Of a stretch of DNA of 64,000 nt, positions 33,923 through 45,195 are shown in pieces. The translations under genes were made by a program, and so were the position numbers. The first letter of the stretch is position 1. Each line of letters starts with the position of its first letter. Origin of the DNA: Zea mays (taxonomy: Eukaryota; Streptophyta; Magnoliopsida; Poales; Poaceae); NCBI RefSeq assembly GCF_902167145.1, contig NC_050101.1:176076428-176140427 (forward strand). Direction: 5' to 3'. Under the pieces are notes generated by a model. That model did not search any database. It was not told the origin of the DNA and was given only the letters and a program-made list of their open reading frames with translations.

Positions 33923-36900
33923 TGTAGCATCCCAAAAATTCAAATTCTGAAATTTTCTCAAACTCGCCCTAAATTCAAAATGAATTTCAAATTTCATTTC
34001 AAAATGTTTGTTTGCGAGTTGATATCAACAAATAAATTATAGTGGTCTATATTCTCTCTAGAATCCTCCTCAAAATATCCTACAAATATTTCCCCAGTGA
34101 TCCCCCTCAAATTCTTTCCAGAAATACTGCTCAGATATTTCCCCAGTAACCCCCTTTGATTTCTTTCCAAAAATACTGCCAAAATATTCCACCGATGTAT
34201 CTCCGGATATTTTCCTCTTGAGAAATACCTTCAGAATCATTTTTCAAGTCCCTACAAATATTTTCTTCATAACTTTCCTCATGCTCATACGTATACATAT
34301 GCCTCCAGTGTCATACGGTGAGCTCTACAAGCTAATCTCACTTATACAAGACAAATACATGCTAATCTCCCACTAATCCTCTCATCCTCCCACTAATCCT
34401 CTCATCCCTCCCCCTAATCCCCCCACCATGGCTATAAATAGAGGGGCAAGGGCCTCCTCTCATCCCACCCCAAGCCATTTCATGGCAACTCTCTTCCCCC
34501 CCCCCCACACACACCCACTCCATGTTCCACACAAGCACACACTAGCACAAGGATCGTTCGATCGTTCTTCGATCGTTCGTCCCCTGTTCTTAGTTTGTTC
34601 GTTCGTTCGTTCGATCGTTCGATCGTTCGTCCGATCGTTCATGGTTCATTCGTCCGTTCGTCCGATCGTTCGATCGTTCGTCCGTTCGTTCGTCCAAATA
34701 ATCTTTTTCCTACCGTTATGCTGCCGAAATTCCGATCGTTCGTTCATTCGATCATTCGATCGTTCATCGTTCGTTCATAGTCCCTATTCATCGTTCATCG
34801 TTTGTTCATAGTCCCTATTCATCGTTCTTCCAGATAATCTTTGTCCTGCCGTTATGCTGCCGAAATTCCGATCGTTCGTTCGTCCGATCATTCGATCGTT
34901 CGTCCGTTCGTTCGTCCAAATAATCTTTTCCTGTCGTTATGCTGCCGAAATTCCGATCATTCGTTCGTCCGTTCGTTCATAGTTCCTATTCATCGTTCAT
35001 CGTTCGTTCATACGACTATTCACTATCACTATTCACCATTACTATTCATTGTTACTATTCACTGACACTATTCATCATCGTTACTATTCAATGTTACTAT
35101 TCATTATTGTTACTATTCATCATCGTTACTACTTATCGATGATACCTAGTAGCTTTTTCGTTGTCACTATTCATCGTTACTATTCATCGATTAGCCTATC
35201 ACCCCAAATTTCAACTACTCATACATCATGCTGTCTAGTCCACCTAAGACCAGCCAGACCCATATTCCAGTCATACGAACTCCGGTGACTGTGATTTTCC
35301 TTCCAGTAGGGAACTTTCCATCTGGTCACCCATCCCAGGTTTCTCCAAGTTGAGCACGCTTAACTTTGAGATTCCTTCGAACCAGGCTCCCAAACTCAGA
35401 TTCCAATAATTCTCGTTTCTAAATTCTTATCAAACTATTCCCTATCCAACCATGTCATCCCTTAAGCATGGTCCATATTCCAGAAAACTCCCAAAATACT
35501 CTTGTCCCATATTCTGCCTATAACTCTCCTGTTCATACTAAGTCAGACGATTCATTCGTCACTATTCTCACCAACAGTGAACTTCACTGTGCTACACCAC
35601 ATACACCCTGCTATAAATACACCCAGCTACCCTCTCCCTCTCCACACACACTCAACACCCTCAGCCAAGGCAAACACCCCACCCACTCAGTTACTCTGCT
35701 CTGCCGGCTACACGCATAGTGTCGCTTTGCCTCCAGTCCACCCTCCTGGTAAGCACCTCCGCTCCACCACCAGTAATATCACAACACCACATGACACAGA
35801 TTCTACTCAAGACTCTACCCATCCATATATCGCTTTTCTGACCACTATACTAAATATTTGTTGGTATACTTGCTGGTTTGTATGTTTGCTTGTTCATGTT
35901 GCATAGTTATCGGAGCGTTCGTGCCGTCTCGTGGAGGCCAGATCTGCAAGTCTACGCTAGGCGGTGGAGCCAGAAGCCAGTTCTGCGAGCTCCCCTTCCC
36001 CCTTCGCCGAATAAGCACGGCAAGCTCACTGGATCCCTTTGATGCATAAAATACCTATGATTTTTCAACCACAACCCTCAGCCTGTTATTTTATGCATGA
36101 TATGATTTTGTGACAAGTTATTATGGCCACCCAAGCCGCTTGCCGCAATCACTCCTTAATATATTTGTTACAAATGATTTGAGAAAGGGTGTGAGTTTTC
36201 AAAAGAAAATGCTTTTCAAAATGTGTATGATGAAGGGTTTTCACCCTTATCACCTTGTGAGTGGGATAATCAGGGACTCCCTGGTTTAGGGGAGGGCCTA
36301 AGGTGATGGCTCAGCTGGTTTAGGCGTGAGCAGAAGGATTGTCCCCTCGTATAAGGACCGGTTTGTCATCTTCTCTACCTGTACTCTTTAATAGTACAAC
36401 CACTCGAGACTGTGTGGGCAGTCACTCAATCTGAACTCGTACGGTCCAACCCCAGGGTTATGAAGGCTGGGGAGCACCGGGAGGATAAGGAGGGGGAAAG
36501 TTTTGTCCGGTTTGGACATGGTGGTGGCCTGACTCCTTCCGGATAACCGTTAAGGTTAGGACGTGCGAGGAAAGAAAGAGATTCGGATTTGGATCTCATT
36601 GATCATGAGATCGCAGAGCCGGACTAGTGGGTAAAGTGTACACCTCTGCGCAGAGTTTGAAAACCTATTCGAATAGTCTATGTCCACAGGAATGGACGAG
36701 TCTGGTATGGTATGGCAATTAATGTTTTGTTTTAAAAAAAAGAGGTGTGTTTGAGAAAAGTGGTTTTTAAAAAGGTTCGGCGGTTGAGCCGTGAGCTATG
36801 GTGGACGGGAAGTCCAGTAGCTGTTTTTGAAAAGGAAAACCAGTGGGAAACTGCTGAGATACCTGGATGGTTTAGTCCAGGGGATTTTGTTCTAATATTG

Positions 36901-37376
36901 AAAAACTTCCTGCTCCTTTTGGAGAGGATGCACTTTGCAAAATACAAAATGTTTTTCAAAACAACCCTGCATAAAATATTGTTGTTTCTGCAAATATCCT
37001 GAGCTCTACATATTCCATGCATTATATCTGATTTCCCCATTCCGCGGGTGAAGGTGGGCTGCTGAGTACGTTTGTACTCACCCTTGCTTATTTGTTGTTT
37101 TTCAGAAAAAGGAGATCGGGTAAGAGTTACGACTGTTCCCAACCTTGCCTGTGGCTGTTGGACCGCTGAATTGCTTCACTGCGTATATCGGGCTGCTTCA
37201 GCCCCACTCTGATGATATGTCCCGAGTTGTGGACCAACTCTTAAAGTTGTTCGCCACCTTTATAGGTTTGTCTCGTTTAAGCAGATCTGGAATCATCTGA
37301 TGTATAAATGTGTTTACTAGCCTCCTGGGACTAGTAATTGTATCACATTGGAGTCCCAGAGGATTGGGACGCTTCA
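33923..37376 (+). repeat. 5' LTR of the level-4 retroelement
   Basis: It runs from TGTAGCATCCCAAAAATTC to GATTGGGACGCTTCA. TATA-like sites occur at about 34430 (GGCTATAAATAGAGG) and about 35610 (GCTATAAATACACC). The interior holds (TTCG/ATCG)n runs at 34555-34700 and ACTATTCATC repeats at 35010-35200. ORFs through these read Phe-Val-Arg-Ser repeats and are artefacts. Confidence 0.95.
34555..35200. repeat. Minisatellite and tetranucleotide block within the level-4 LTR
   Basis: A unit containing ATGCTGCCGAAATTCCGATC occurs three times (about 34719, 34855 and 34940), separated by runs of GTTCGTTC/GATCGTTC. Repeated ACTATTCATCGTT units follow. The block is duplicated in the 3' LTR at about 47553-48197. 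Confidence 0.85.
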
Positions 37377-37378
37377 GG

Positions 37379-37391
37379 TGGTATCAGAGCT
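37379..37391 (+). other. Primer-binding site of the level-4 retroelement
   Basis: It reads TGGTATCAGAGCT, two bases after the 5' LTR, complementary to initiator-Met tRNA. Confidence 0.88.
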
Positions 37392-37492
37392 GTTAGGTTG
37401 GCCGCAGGACGTAACCCTTAGCCTGATCAAAAGTTTTTGAGTCCAAACTATTTTCTTAAAAAAGTTCTTGCTCTCATCCCTTCATTTCAAAA

Positions 37493-38614
37493 ATGTTTTC
37501 CCCCTTTCCTTCTCTCAGAAGTCAGATGGAGGTTCAGTGCCAAACCAGCTTCTGCCAGAATGAAGATGGTTTCCCCAAGTTGCTGAGAGCATGCACAGTC
37601 CGCCTCGGAATCAGGAGCCAGCCAGAGTATGATGGTCGTGAGTTCGTCGAGCATGGCACAGAGAAGTGTGTCGTGACTGTATACATTGGATCCAGTCCAC
37701 ACCATGTGGAATGGAGTGTCACTGCTGCTGGGCACAGATTCAAAGACACCTGCCAAGTCGTCGCTCGCAAGGCATTGAGGGCCCTATGTCAGATTTATGA
37801 AGAAGAAGTGGCCGACACCCCGCTCAGATTCTTTCCGCCCTTTCAGAGAGACCGTCCCGTTTGGATGGCCAGGATGCGTGCATTGGAAGGGCAGCAGCTG
37901 CTTGAGGATGACCCCACAGTCGTGTACCTCACTGCATACCTGCTCACCCTTGATGCACAGTATGATTTCTTGGCTCGGCACCACCGTCAGATGATTGCCC
38001 GAGCAGAAGATTCAGAGAAGCGCAACCGTCAGCTCCATGTGGATCTCACCACAGCTCAAGCCCGTGCAACTGCATTGGAAAGTCGTGAAGTCATTGCTGT
38101 TGAAGCCCTGAACCAAGCCAAGGATGAGCACGTCCAGAAGTTGATGGAGGCCTACTTGGTAACCCATAACCAACGTAGAGCCCTGCGGATCCAAGAGCCC
38201 GCTCCATCCAACCCTGTTCAACCAATCAAAGTTGAAGACCCCCAGATTCTTGAAGGTCACCCGGTCTCTACCAGAGGAGAAAAGAAGGCTTGGGAACTCC
38301 CGGAAGGAGCCATAGTCTTGGAAGGAATTCCAGTCTCCCCTCAGGCTATGGATAAGCAAGAGCACCCTGAATCATCCCAAGATCCCTCGCCAGAGTTGTT
38401 TGAGCCCCTCACCATGAAGAAGATTCCAGCACTATCCCTTGAAGTCAAAGAAGAAGCTGCAAGCACCCCACCAGCACCGCCGCCCTCTGAGGAGCTACAA
38501 GAGCCAGTCCAGCTTGAAGAAGAGTTCGACCCCGTGTTGCCATCTCAGTCGCCGCCAGAAGAAGTCGTCAACATCAGCTCCCTCTTGACCCATCCAGGAG
38601 ATGTCTCAGATTGA
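37493..38614 (+). CDS. Sole ORF (373 aa) of the level-4 non-autonomous retroelement, dsRBD-like N-terminus
   Basis: This is an intact ORF from ATG to TGA. Residues about 25-105 contain CVVTVYIG, then WSVTAAGHRFKDT and QVVARKALRALCQIYEE. That strand-strand-strand-helix pattern is reminiscent of a double-stranded-RNA-binding domain, followed by RFFPPFQRDRPVW. The middle is a Glu/Gln-rich coiled coil (about 150-235). The C-terminal third is Pro/Glu-rich and disordered. I recall similar ORFs in other pol-less grass retroelements. It may package the element's RNA into particles of an autonomous partner (inference). There is no zinc knuckle, protease, integrase or reverse-transcriptase motif. Confidence 0.7.
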   Translation: MFSPFPSLRSQMEVQCQTSFCQNEDGFPKLLRACTVRLGIRSQPEYDGREFVEHGTEKCVVTVYIGSSPHHVEWSVTAAGHRFKDTCQVVARKALRALCQIYEEEVADTPLRFFPPFQRDRPVWMARMRALEGQQLLEDDPTVVYLTAYLLTLDAQYDFLARHHRQMIARAEDSEKRNRQLHVDLTTAQARATALESREVIAVEALNQAKDEHVQKLMEAYLVTHNQRRALRIQEPAPSNPVQPIKVEDPQILEGHPVSTRGEKKAWELPEGAIVLEGIPVSPQAMDKQEHPESSQDPSPELFEPLTMKKIPALSLEVKEEAASTPPAPPPSEELQEPVQLEEEFDPVLPSQSPPEEVVNISSLLTHPGDVSD

Positions 38615-38726
38615 AGTTGTGTGCCAGCCCTGCCAGAAGAGAAGCTGCCTGTTCTGAAGTTAGTTATGCCCAGTCCTCTGCATGCATTGGGTAGTGAAGT
38701 TTTTCTTCACTTTGGCTAGAGCCTTG

Positions 38727-40144
38727 TGAAGGAAACGGGTGACGCCTAAGAGGGGGGGGGGTGAATTAGGACTTCTAAAACTTTTACTAAACTTGGCCAC
38801 AATTAAATCCCTAGAGCAAAACCTATGCAAGAATCAAAACTAGAATGTGCGAACTAGGTTTAGTCTAAGTGTTGCTATCTCTACCGCAAAGGCTAAGTTT
38901 CAATCTACACTAAGTAAGTATGACAACAAGATTGAAACTTAAATGCTTAATATAAATGCGGAATGTAAAGAGCTAAGTAGAGAAGCAAACTCTCGTGGAT
39001 GACGCCGGTATTTTTACCGAGGTATCCGGAACCGCGCAAGGTCCCGACTAATCCTCGTTGGTGCCCCTACGCAAAGGGAAGCCCACGCGAGGGCCAAGCA
39101 CCTCGGTCGAGTAACTCCGTAGAGAGCCGCGGGCCTTCTCCACGCGCAAGTGGTGCTCCGCTTCCGGCTCCTCTCGGACGCTCCCCGCCGTCTCCACTAT
39201 CGAGCTTCCGGCCGAAACGCCGCGGGCCTCGTTCCCTCCGGTACACGGTGGCGGCCGTGACACAAACACGGTTGTCACGGTCTCGCAAGACTCTCGCCCC
39301 ACTCGGTACAATTACAACGGCTCGCGCAAGAGCCGAGGGGTTGTGAGGTTTATCTAAACTCACTCAACTAACTAGGATTCACCTAGAGCAAGCGCTAAAG
39401 CGGTCTAACTAACCTAAGCACTTCGCAAAGCACCTACGCTAATCACCGAGTGATTCTATTAAGCACTTGGGTGTTTGAGCACTTGGAAATATGCACTATG
39501 TGTATTGGAATGTTGCTTGGGCTCTCACTCTTGAGAATGGCCGGTTGGGGTGTTATTTATAGCCTCCACACCCTCAACTAGCCGTTGGACAGAAAGCAGC
39601 AGCTTTCTGTCGTCGGGTGCACCGGACAGTCCGGTGCACCACCGGACACTGAACAGTAGATGTCCGGTGCGCCTATGTCAGCCGACCGTTGGCGTCTGTA
39701 GCAGTCGACCGTTGGATCCGACCGTTGGATTCGACCGTTGCCGTCTGCCCGTTGGCACACCGGACAGTCCGGTGCTACAGCCCGAGAGCGCCTACCTGCG
39801 GCCTCTCTGCGCAGACCGTCCGGTTGTCCCACCGGACAGTCCGGTGCACACCGGACAGGTACTGTGCACTGTCCGGTGCGCCACCAGGCGCTGGCTGACA
39901 GCCCTCTTCTCAGGTTTCTTTGCTGATTTCTATGGGCTTCTTTTGTTCTTGAGTCTTGGACTTCTATGCATCTTTTTATGTCTTCATTTGAGGTGTTGCA
40001 TCCTCATTGCCTTGGTCCAATCCTCTTCGCATCCTGTGAACTACAAACACAAACACTAGAAACCTTATTAGTTCACGAATTGTGTTGTTCATCAAACACC
40101 AAAACTCAATTAGCCAAAAAGGCCCGGGGTCCATTTTCCTTACA
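38727..40144 (-). repeat. 3' LTR of the level-5 element
   Basis: It has TGAAGGAAACGG and TTTTCCTTACA ends on the plus strand, a reverse TATA-like at about 39550, and CACCGGACAGTCCGGTG palindromes at about 39620-39890. It is shorter than its partner by one 19-bp palindromic unit and longer by two Gs in the poly-G run near 38750. Confidence 0.92.
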
Positions 40145-41570
40145 ATCTCCCCCTTTTTGGTGATTGATGACAACACAACCAAAGCAAGCAAATAATACAA
40201 GTATTTGAATTAAAAAGTGCAATCTACTTGCTAGAATGCATGATTGTCCCCACAATGTGACATTATGGACTTAAGCCTCCCCCTAACTCCATAATTCACT
40301 TACTTCCTATTTTTGGACCAAATAACCAAAACCACTTGAAAAGTCATTTGTAGATATAAAATTTTAAATTGGTGGTGTTTGGTGTTTGATATGGTTTTCA
40401 TTGCTTTGGCCCCTAAACTTCTCCCCCTTTGGCATCAACCACCGAAAAGGAAGACATTAAAAGTATGTAGGAAGTAAATAAAAGCTTGCCCTCAACAAAT
40501 GATATCACTAGAAGTATATTAAATTAAGCCATGAATGATACCACTTGTAGATCATGAAAGATACCATGAGTAGGAGTTCCTCAAAAGATTATTTCTCCTA
40601 AATGAGTATTCTCCTTTGGAAAGAGTTTTTCTCCCCCTTTAGAGATGAAGAAATACTCCCCCTGACAGAGATCCTCTACTTAGGAAAAAGCATGTGAAAA
40701 TTAGAGGTGCAAGACATGATTTGAAAAGACTAACTTCCCTTATGCATAGGTAACAGAATATGAGTTAACTGCTTATGCATTTTTAGCAACATGGAAGCAT
40801 ATGATATGAAATATAGTCTAATCAAATATTGGAGAAGACATGTAAATGATACTGAATGTAGTCTCAAAAGATACCAATTGAAGATCAATGGCGAGCTTGA
40901 GAGACATGAGAGTTCTTGGAGATTTTGCAGTGGAAGATTGTTGTCTTTCTCCGGGGACTTTATTTTCCTTACAATGAGACTATCACATGAAATAGACTTG
41001 AAAAGGTGTTAGTCTCAAGGTGTTAGATTATAGAGTAACCTTCCCCTAAAGGTGTGCATACAAGTTTTGAATACTTGTAGGAGACATGCACTTTGATTTG
41101 ATATCAAGAGGGGCAAATTATCCATAATCCAAACTTTGGCACATATAAGTTAAATGATACACTTTGTAGAAATCAAAATTTTCAATTGATGCATCATTTA
41201 CTATGGAGTGATATAAAAGCAATGTGCCATTCTTAACTAAACATTTTGAGCCATGTAGGTTTGCTTAAGAGTATGAATTAAGAACAAGCAATCCTACCAT
41301 ATGATTTACCTAGTATGCATGATTTTAGACAAAAGTACATAACAAATGTAATACTAGGCAAGAAAGGTAAACTAGATAAAAGGTAAATAGATACGCATAT
41401 CTAAAAACGAGGAATACACTAAAACTAGTTACCTAGGTCATGGGTGGGAAATTTGGGTCTAAAATTTTCACTAACCCACTTGGCAATAAACTTGATCCAA
41501 TATGATGTATCCCATGATATACATCCCAATTTAGCCAAGTCTCCAAATTTCCCGAAGACCTTTGGTTCAC
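40145..41570 (-). other. 3' non-coding region of the level-5 element with multiple polypurine tracts
   Basis: No coding ORF is present. On the minus strand, AAAAAGGGGGAGAT borders the LTR, and further AAAGGGGGAG-like tracts occur at about 40423, 40631 and 40659. Several polypurine tracts before the 3' LTR are a known Sirevirus trait. Confidence 0.75.
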
Positions 41571-43679
41571 TCACTTCCCTTTCGGTATCCAAACCTTCTT
41601 GGTGCTTTTCATGGTTGAAATTATCTCTTTTGGCACCCAGATGCGTTTGGCCCCCTTTCCTTTGTTGGCTTGCTTGTTGGCCTTGATTGCTATCACCTTT
41701 CCATTCTTTTTCTTCTTGATCAAATATGGTGTAGCGTCCTTTTTGTTCACCTTTTTGATGTAGGTGCTGGAGATTTTGCTTGATGGCTTTTGCTTGAGCT
41801 TTTGCCTTTGTTTATCCCCGGTCATCGCCTTGCATTGGAAAGACTTGTGGCCTTCCTTGTGGCATAGCCTACAAATCACAGTTTCTCCCTCCATAGGCTT
41901 GTTCACTCCCGCAGTGGTGTTATCCTGTGGAGGTTGGATTTGTTTGGCTTTGCCTTTCTTGTCATACAAAGCCTTGCCAAGGCGAGCCACTTCTTGCTTT
42001 AATTGTTCATTTTCCTTTGCAACCTCATCCGTACATGTCTCTATAACAATATTCTCAACAGCGACTTGGTTGCAGGTGTTAGAATCATCAATTAAATCAA
42101 AGCAGGAAGTAGAAGCATCTTTCTTAATTATTTCAGATATTTCAACTAAAGATGCTGCTGGGGTGCTACCAATGCTTTCTAGCTTAGTAGTTAGCTCATT
42201 ATTGTGTATGCTAAGAATTTCCATTTTCTCTAGCAAATTTTCAATAGCTTCTTGGGAGCTAGCTAACTTAGCCTTAAGTTTTTCATTCCTTTTAATAAGG
42301 CTATCATCGGTAGCAGTGGATGGAGCACTAGATTCTAACAGCTCAATTTTAGTTGATAGCTCACTATTTAAGTTTGCAAAAGTTTCAAATTTTTCTAGCA
42401 AACCTTTGTAATCATTTTGAGAGCTAACCAACTTATTTTTCAAATTTTTAAGTTGAGCTTTTTGCTTAGTGCAAACATCCTGAAAAAATTCTACGGCTTC
42501 TGCAAGCTCATCTAGAGAGGCCTTTCCCTCACCTTCATCATCACTACTACTTTCATCACTAGAGGATGGAATGCTTTTGTTACCTCTTGCCATAAGGCAT
42601 TTGTGTGATGTCCGTGATGATCGTGACGAGGACCGGTGGCTGCGCGTCCTTGGAGATTCATCTTCACTTGAAGAGTCATCCCAAGTTCTAACACTTGTGA
42701 GCGCCTTGCCTTTGCTCCTCTCCTTTTTGGGTTTGGCCATATTTGGACAGTTGTCCCTGAAGTGGCCCTTCTCCCCACATGCGAAGCATCCTCTCTTCCT
42801 TTGCTTTTTCCTGTCAATGTTAAAGAGAAGATCCTCGACCTGCAGGGGCACACCCATTAGATTAATCTTGCGGATCATCCTCATTACCTTTCCGACGCGT
42901 CGGATTGTTTCTTCGTCCTCGGAGGATGATGTGCATGGTTGATTATCTTCATCATCATCACTTTCTTCTTCTTCTTCCTCTTCTTCGCTTGAGGAACTTG
43001 GAGTGGGAGCCTTCTTTTTGCCCTTCCTTTCATCACATGCAAAAGCATATGGCTTTGAGGAAGTTGGCTCCTCTCCCCGACTCATTTTTCGCGACATCTC
43101 AAAGGCCGCGATTTTCCCAATCACAATGGTCGGGGTCATGTTGCTCAAGTCCTCCATGTTGTGAAGGATGGTGATGATGCTCCCATATTTTTGTTGTGGT
43201 AGCAGGGAGATAACCTTCCTCACAATGTCCGCATCACCTAGCTTATTAATGTCAATAGAGTTGAGCTCATTGATTATTAGATTCAAACGAGAATACATGT
43301 CTCTAACAAGCTCATCATCTTTCATAGCAAAAGAATTATACTCATTTAAGACTAGGCAATGTTTTTGCTCACGGACATTGGATGTGCCGTCATGGAGCTC
43401 ATGCAATTTTAGCCAAATCTCATTAGCAGTTTTCAGAGTAAATACTTGATTGAAAATATCCATGCTAAGAGATTCATACAAGCAATTTTTGGCTCTAGCA
43501 TTTAAATGGATTTCTTTTTCCTCACTCGTGGTGGGTTTCTCGGGATTCTTGAGGGGTTTCATCCCGTCACGAGTGACTCTCCAAACACCTAGATCAACGG
43601 CCTCTAGGTAGCAAGCCATTCTAGCACTATAATATGGGAAATTAGTGCCGTCGAAGTGTGGTGGCCTATGGGTATCCAT
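41571..43679 (-). CDS. gag: Gag polyprotein (702 aa) of the level-5 element, two zinc knuckles
   Basis: This is an intact ORF from MDTHRPPHFDGTNFPYY to WIPKGK. The N-terminal half is the Copia gag core (DUF4219/UBN2 style; LKLHELHDGTSNVREQK). An acidic Ser/Glu run is followed by a zinc knuckle CFACGEKGHFRDNC (about residue 318), a long coiled coil (about 400-590), a second knuckle CRLCHKEGHKSFQC, and a very basic C-terminus. It differs strongly from the gags of Sirevirus B and I, which have one knuckle. Because no pol follows, the element depends on enzymes from elsewhere. Confidence 0.9.
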   Translation of the reverse strand: MDTHRPPHFDGTNFPYYSARMACYLEAVDLGVWRVTRDGMKPLKNPEKPTTSEEKEIHLNARAKNCLYESLSMDIFNQVFTLKTANEIWLKLHELHDGTSNVREQKHCLVLNEYNSFAMKDDELVRDMYSRLNLIINELNSIDINKLGDADIVRKVISLLPQQKYGSIITILHNMEDLSNMTPTIVIGKIAAFEMSRKMSRGEEPTSSKPYAFACDERKGKKKAPTPSSSSEEEEEEEESDDDEDNQPCTSSSEDEETIRRVGKVMRMIRKINLMGVPLQVEDLLFNIDRKKQRKRGCFACGEKGHFRDNCPNMAKPKKERSKGKALTSVRTWDDSSSEDESPRTRSHRSSSRSSRTSHKCLMARGNKSIPSSSDESSSDDEGEGKASLDELAEAVEFFQDVCTKQKAQLKNLKNKLVSSQNDYKGLLEKFETFANLNSELSTKIELLESSAPSTATDDSLIKRNEKLKAKLASSQEAIENLLEKMEILSIHNNELTTKLESIGSTPAASLVEISEIIKKDASTSCFDLIDDSNTCNQVAVENIVIETCTDEVAKENEQLKQEVARLGKALYDKKGKAKQIQPPQDNTTAGVNKPMEGETVICRLCHKEGHKSFQCKAMTGDKQRQKLKQKPSSKISSTYIKKVNKKDATPYLIKKKKNGKVIAIKANKQANKGKGAKRIWVPKEIISTMKSTKKVWIPKGK

Positions 43680-43745
43680 CCCTTCCTCTAAAAAGCGTCG
43701 GCTCTTTTAGCGGTGAAGCTAAAACGTTTCAAATGAGCCAAACCG

Positions 43746-43758
43746 GGCTCTGATACCA
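43746..43758 (-). other. Primer-binding site of the level-5 element
   Basis: The minus strand reads TGGTATCAGAGCC two bases from the LTR border. It fixes the reverse orientation. Confidence 0.88.
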
Positions 43759-43760
43759 AT

Positions 43761-45195
43761 TGAAGGAAACGGGTGACGCCTAAGAGGGGGGGGTGAATTA
43801 GGACTTCTAAAACTTTTACTAAACTTGGCCACAATTAAATCCCTAGAGCAAAACCTATGCAAGAATCAAAACTAGAATGTGCGAACTAGGTTTAGTCTAA
43901 GTGTTGCTATCTCTACCGCAAAGGCTAAGTTTCAATCTACACTAAGTAAGTATGACAACAAGATTGAAACTTAAATGCTTAATATAAATGCGGAATGTAA
44001 AGAGCTAAGTAGAGAAGCAAACTCTCGTGGATGACGCCGGTATTTTTACCGAGGTATCCGGAACCGCGCAAGGTCCCGACTAATCCTCGTTGGTGCCCCT
44101 ACGCAAAGGGAAGCCCACGCGAGGGCCAAGCACCTCGGTCGAGTAACTCCGTAGAGAGCCGCGGGCCTTCTCCACACGCAAGTGGTGCTCCGCTTCCGGC
44201 TCCTCTCGGACGCTCCCCGCCGTCTCCACTATCGAGCTTCCGGCCGAAACGCCGCGGGCCTCGTTCCCTCCGGTACACGGTGGCGGCCGTGACACAAACA
44301 CGGTTGTCACGGTCTCGCAAGACTCTCGCCCCACTCGGTACAATTACAACGGCTCGCGCAAGAGCCGAGGGGTTGTGAGGTTTATCTAAACTCACTCAAC
44401 TAACTAGGATTCACCTAGAGCAAGCGCTAAAGCGGTCTAACTAACCTAAGCACTTCGCAAAGCACCTACGCTAATCACCGAGTGATTCTATTAAGCACTT
44501 GGGTGTTTGAGCACTTGGAAATATGCACTATGTGTATTGGAATGTTGCTTGGGCTCTCACTCTTGAGAATGGCCGGTTGGGGTGTTATTTATAGCCTCCA
44601 CACCCTCAACTAGCCGTTGGACAGAAAGCAGCAGCTTTCTGTCGTCGGGTGCACCGGACAGTCCGGTGCACCACCGGACACTGAACAGTAGATGTCCGGT
44701 GCGCCTATGTCAGCCGACCGTTGGCGTCTGTAGCAGTCGACCGTTGGATCTGACCGTTGGATTCGACCGTTGCCGTCTGCCCGTTGGCACACCGGACAGT
44801 CCGGTGCACACCGGACAGTCCGGTGCTACAGCCCGAGAGCGCCTACCTGCGGCCTCTCTGCGCAGACCGTCCGGTTGTCCCACCGGACAGTCCGGTGCAC
44901 ACCGGACAGGTACTGTGCACTGTCCGGTGCGCCACCAGGCGCTGGCTGACAGCCCTCTTCTCAGGTTTCTTTGCTGATTTCTATGGGCTTCTTTTGTTCT
45001 TGAGTCTTGGACTTCTATGCATCTTTTTATGTCTTCATTTGAGGTGTTGCATCCTCATTGCCTTGGTCCAATCCTCTTCGCATCCTGTGAACTACAAACA
45101 CAAACACTAGAAACCTTATTAGTTCACGAATTGTGTTGTTCATCAAACACCAAAACTCAATTAGCCAAAAAGGCCCGGGGTCCATTTTCCTTACA
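43761..45195 (-). repeat. 5' LTR of the level-5 element
   Basis: It is a near-perfect copy of 38727-40144. It has one additional CACCGGACAGTCCGGTGCA unit at about 44808. Confidence 0.92.

Larger units (their letters stand above)
38727..45195 (-). mobile_element. Gag-only Sirevirus-like retroelement (level 5)
   Basis: The element is bounded by LTRs 38727-40144 (1418 bp) and 43761-45195 (1435 bp), flanked by CCTTG (38722-38726) and CCCTG (45196-45200), a 5-bp duplication with one mismatch. The minus strand has a PBS at 43746-43758, gag, and a 3' non-coding region with several polypurine tracts. No pol motif is present in its 6469 bp. The LTRs are almost identical, so it is a very young insertion. 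Confidence 0.9.

Noticed and set aside
34428..35065. ORFs rich in Phe-Val-Arg-Ser repeats (and the copies at 47429-48063)
   Set aside because: They are read-through of TTCG/ATCG tetranucleotide repeats in the LTR, duplicated only because the LTR is.
38999..39363. Twin ORFs of 115 and 98 codons present in both level-5 LTRs
   Set aside because: They are duplicated because they lie in LTR sequence and show no domain or start context.
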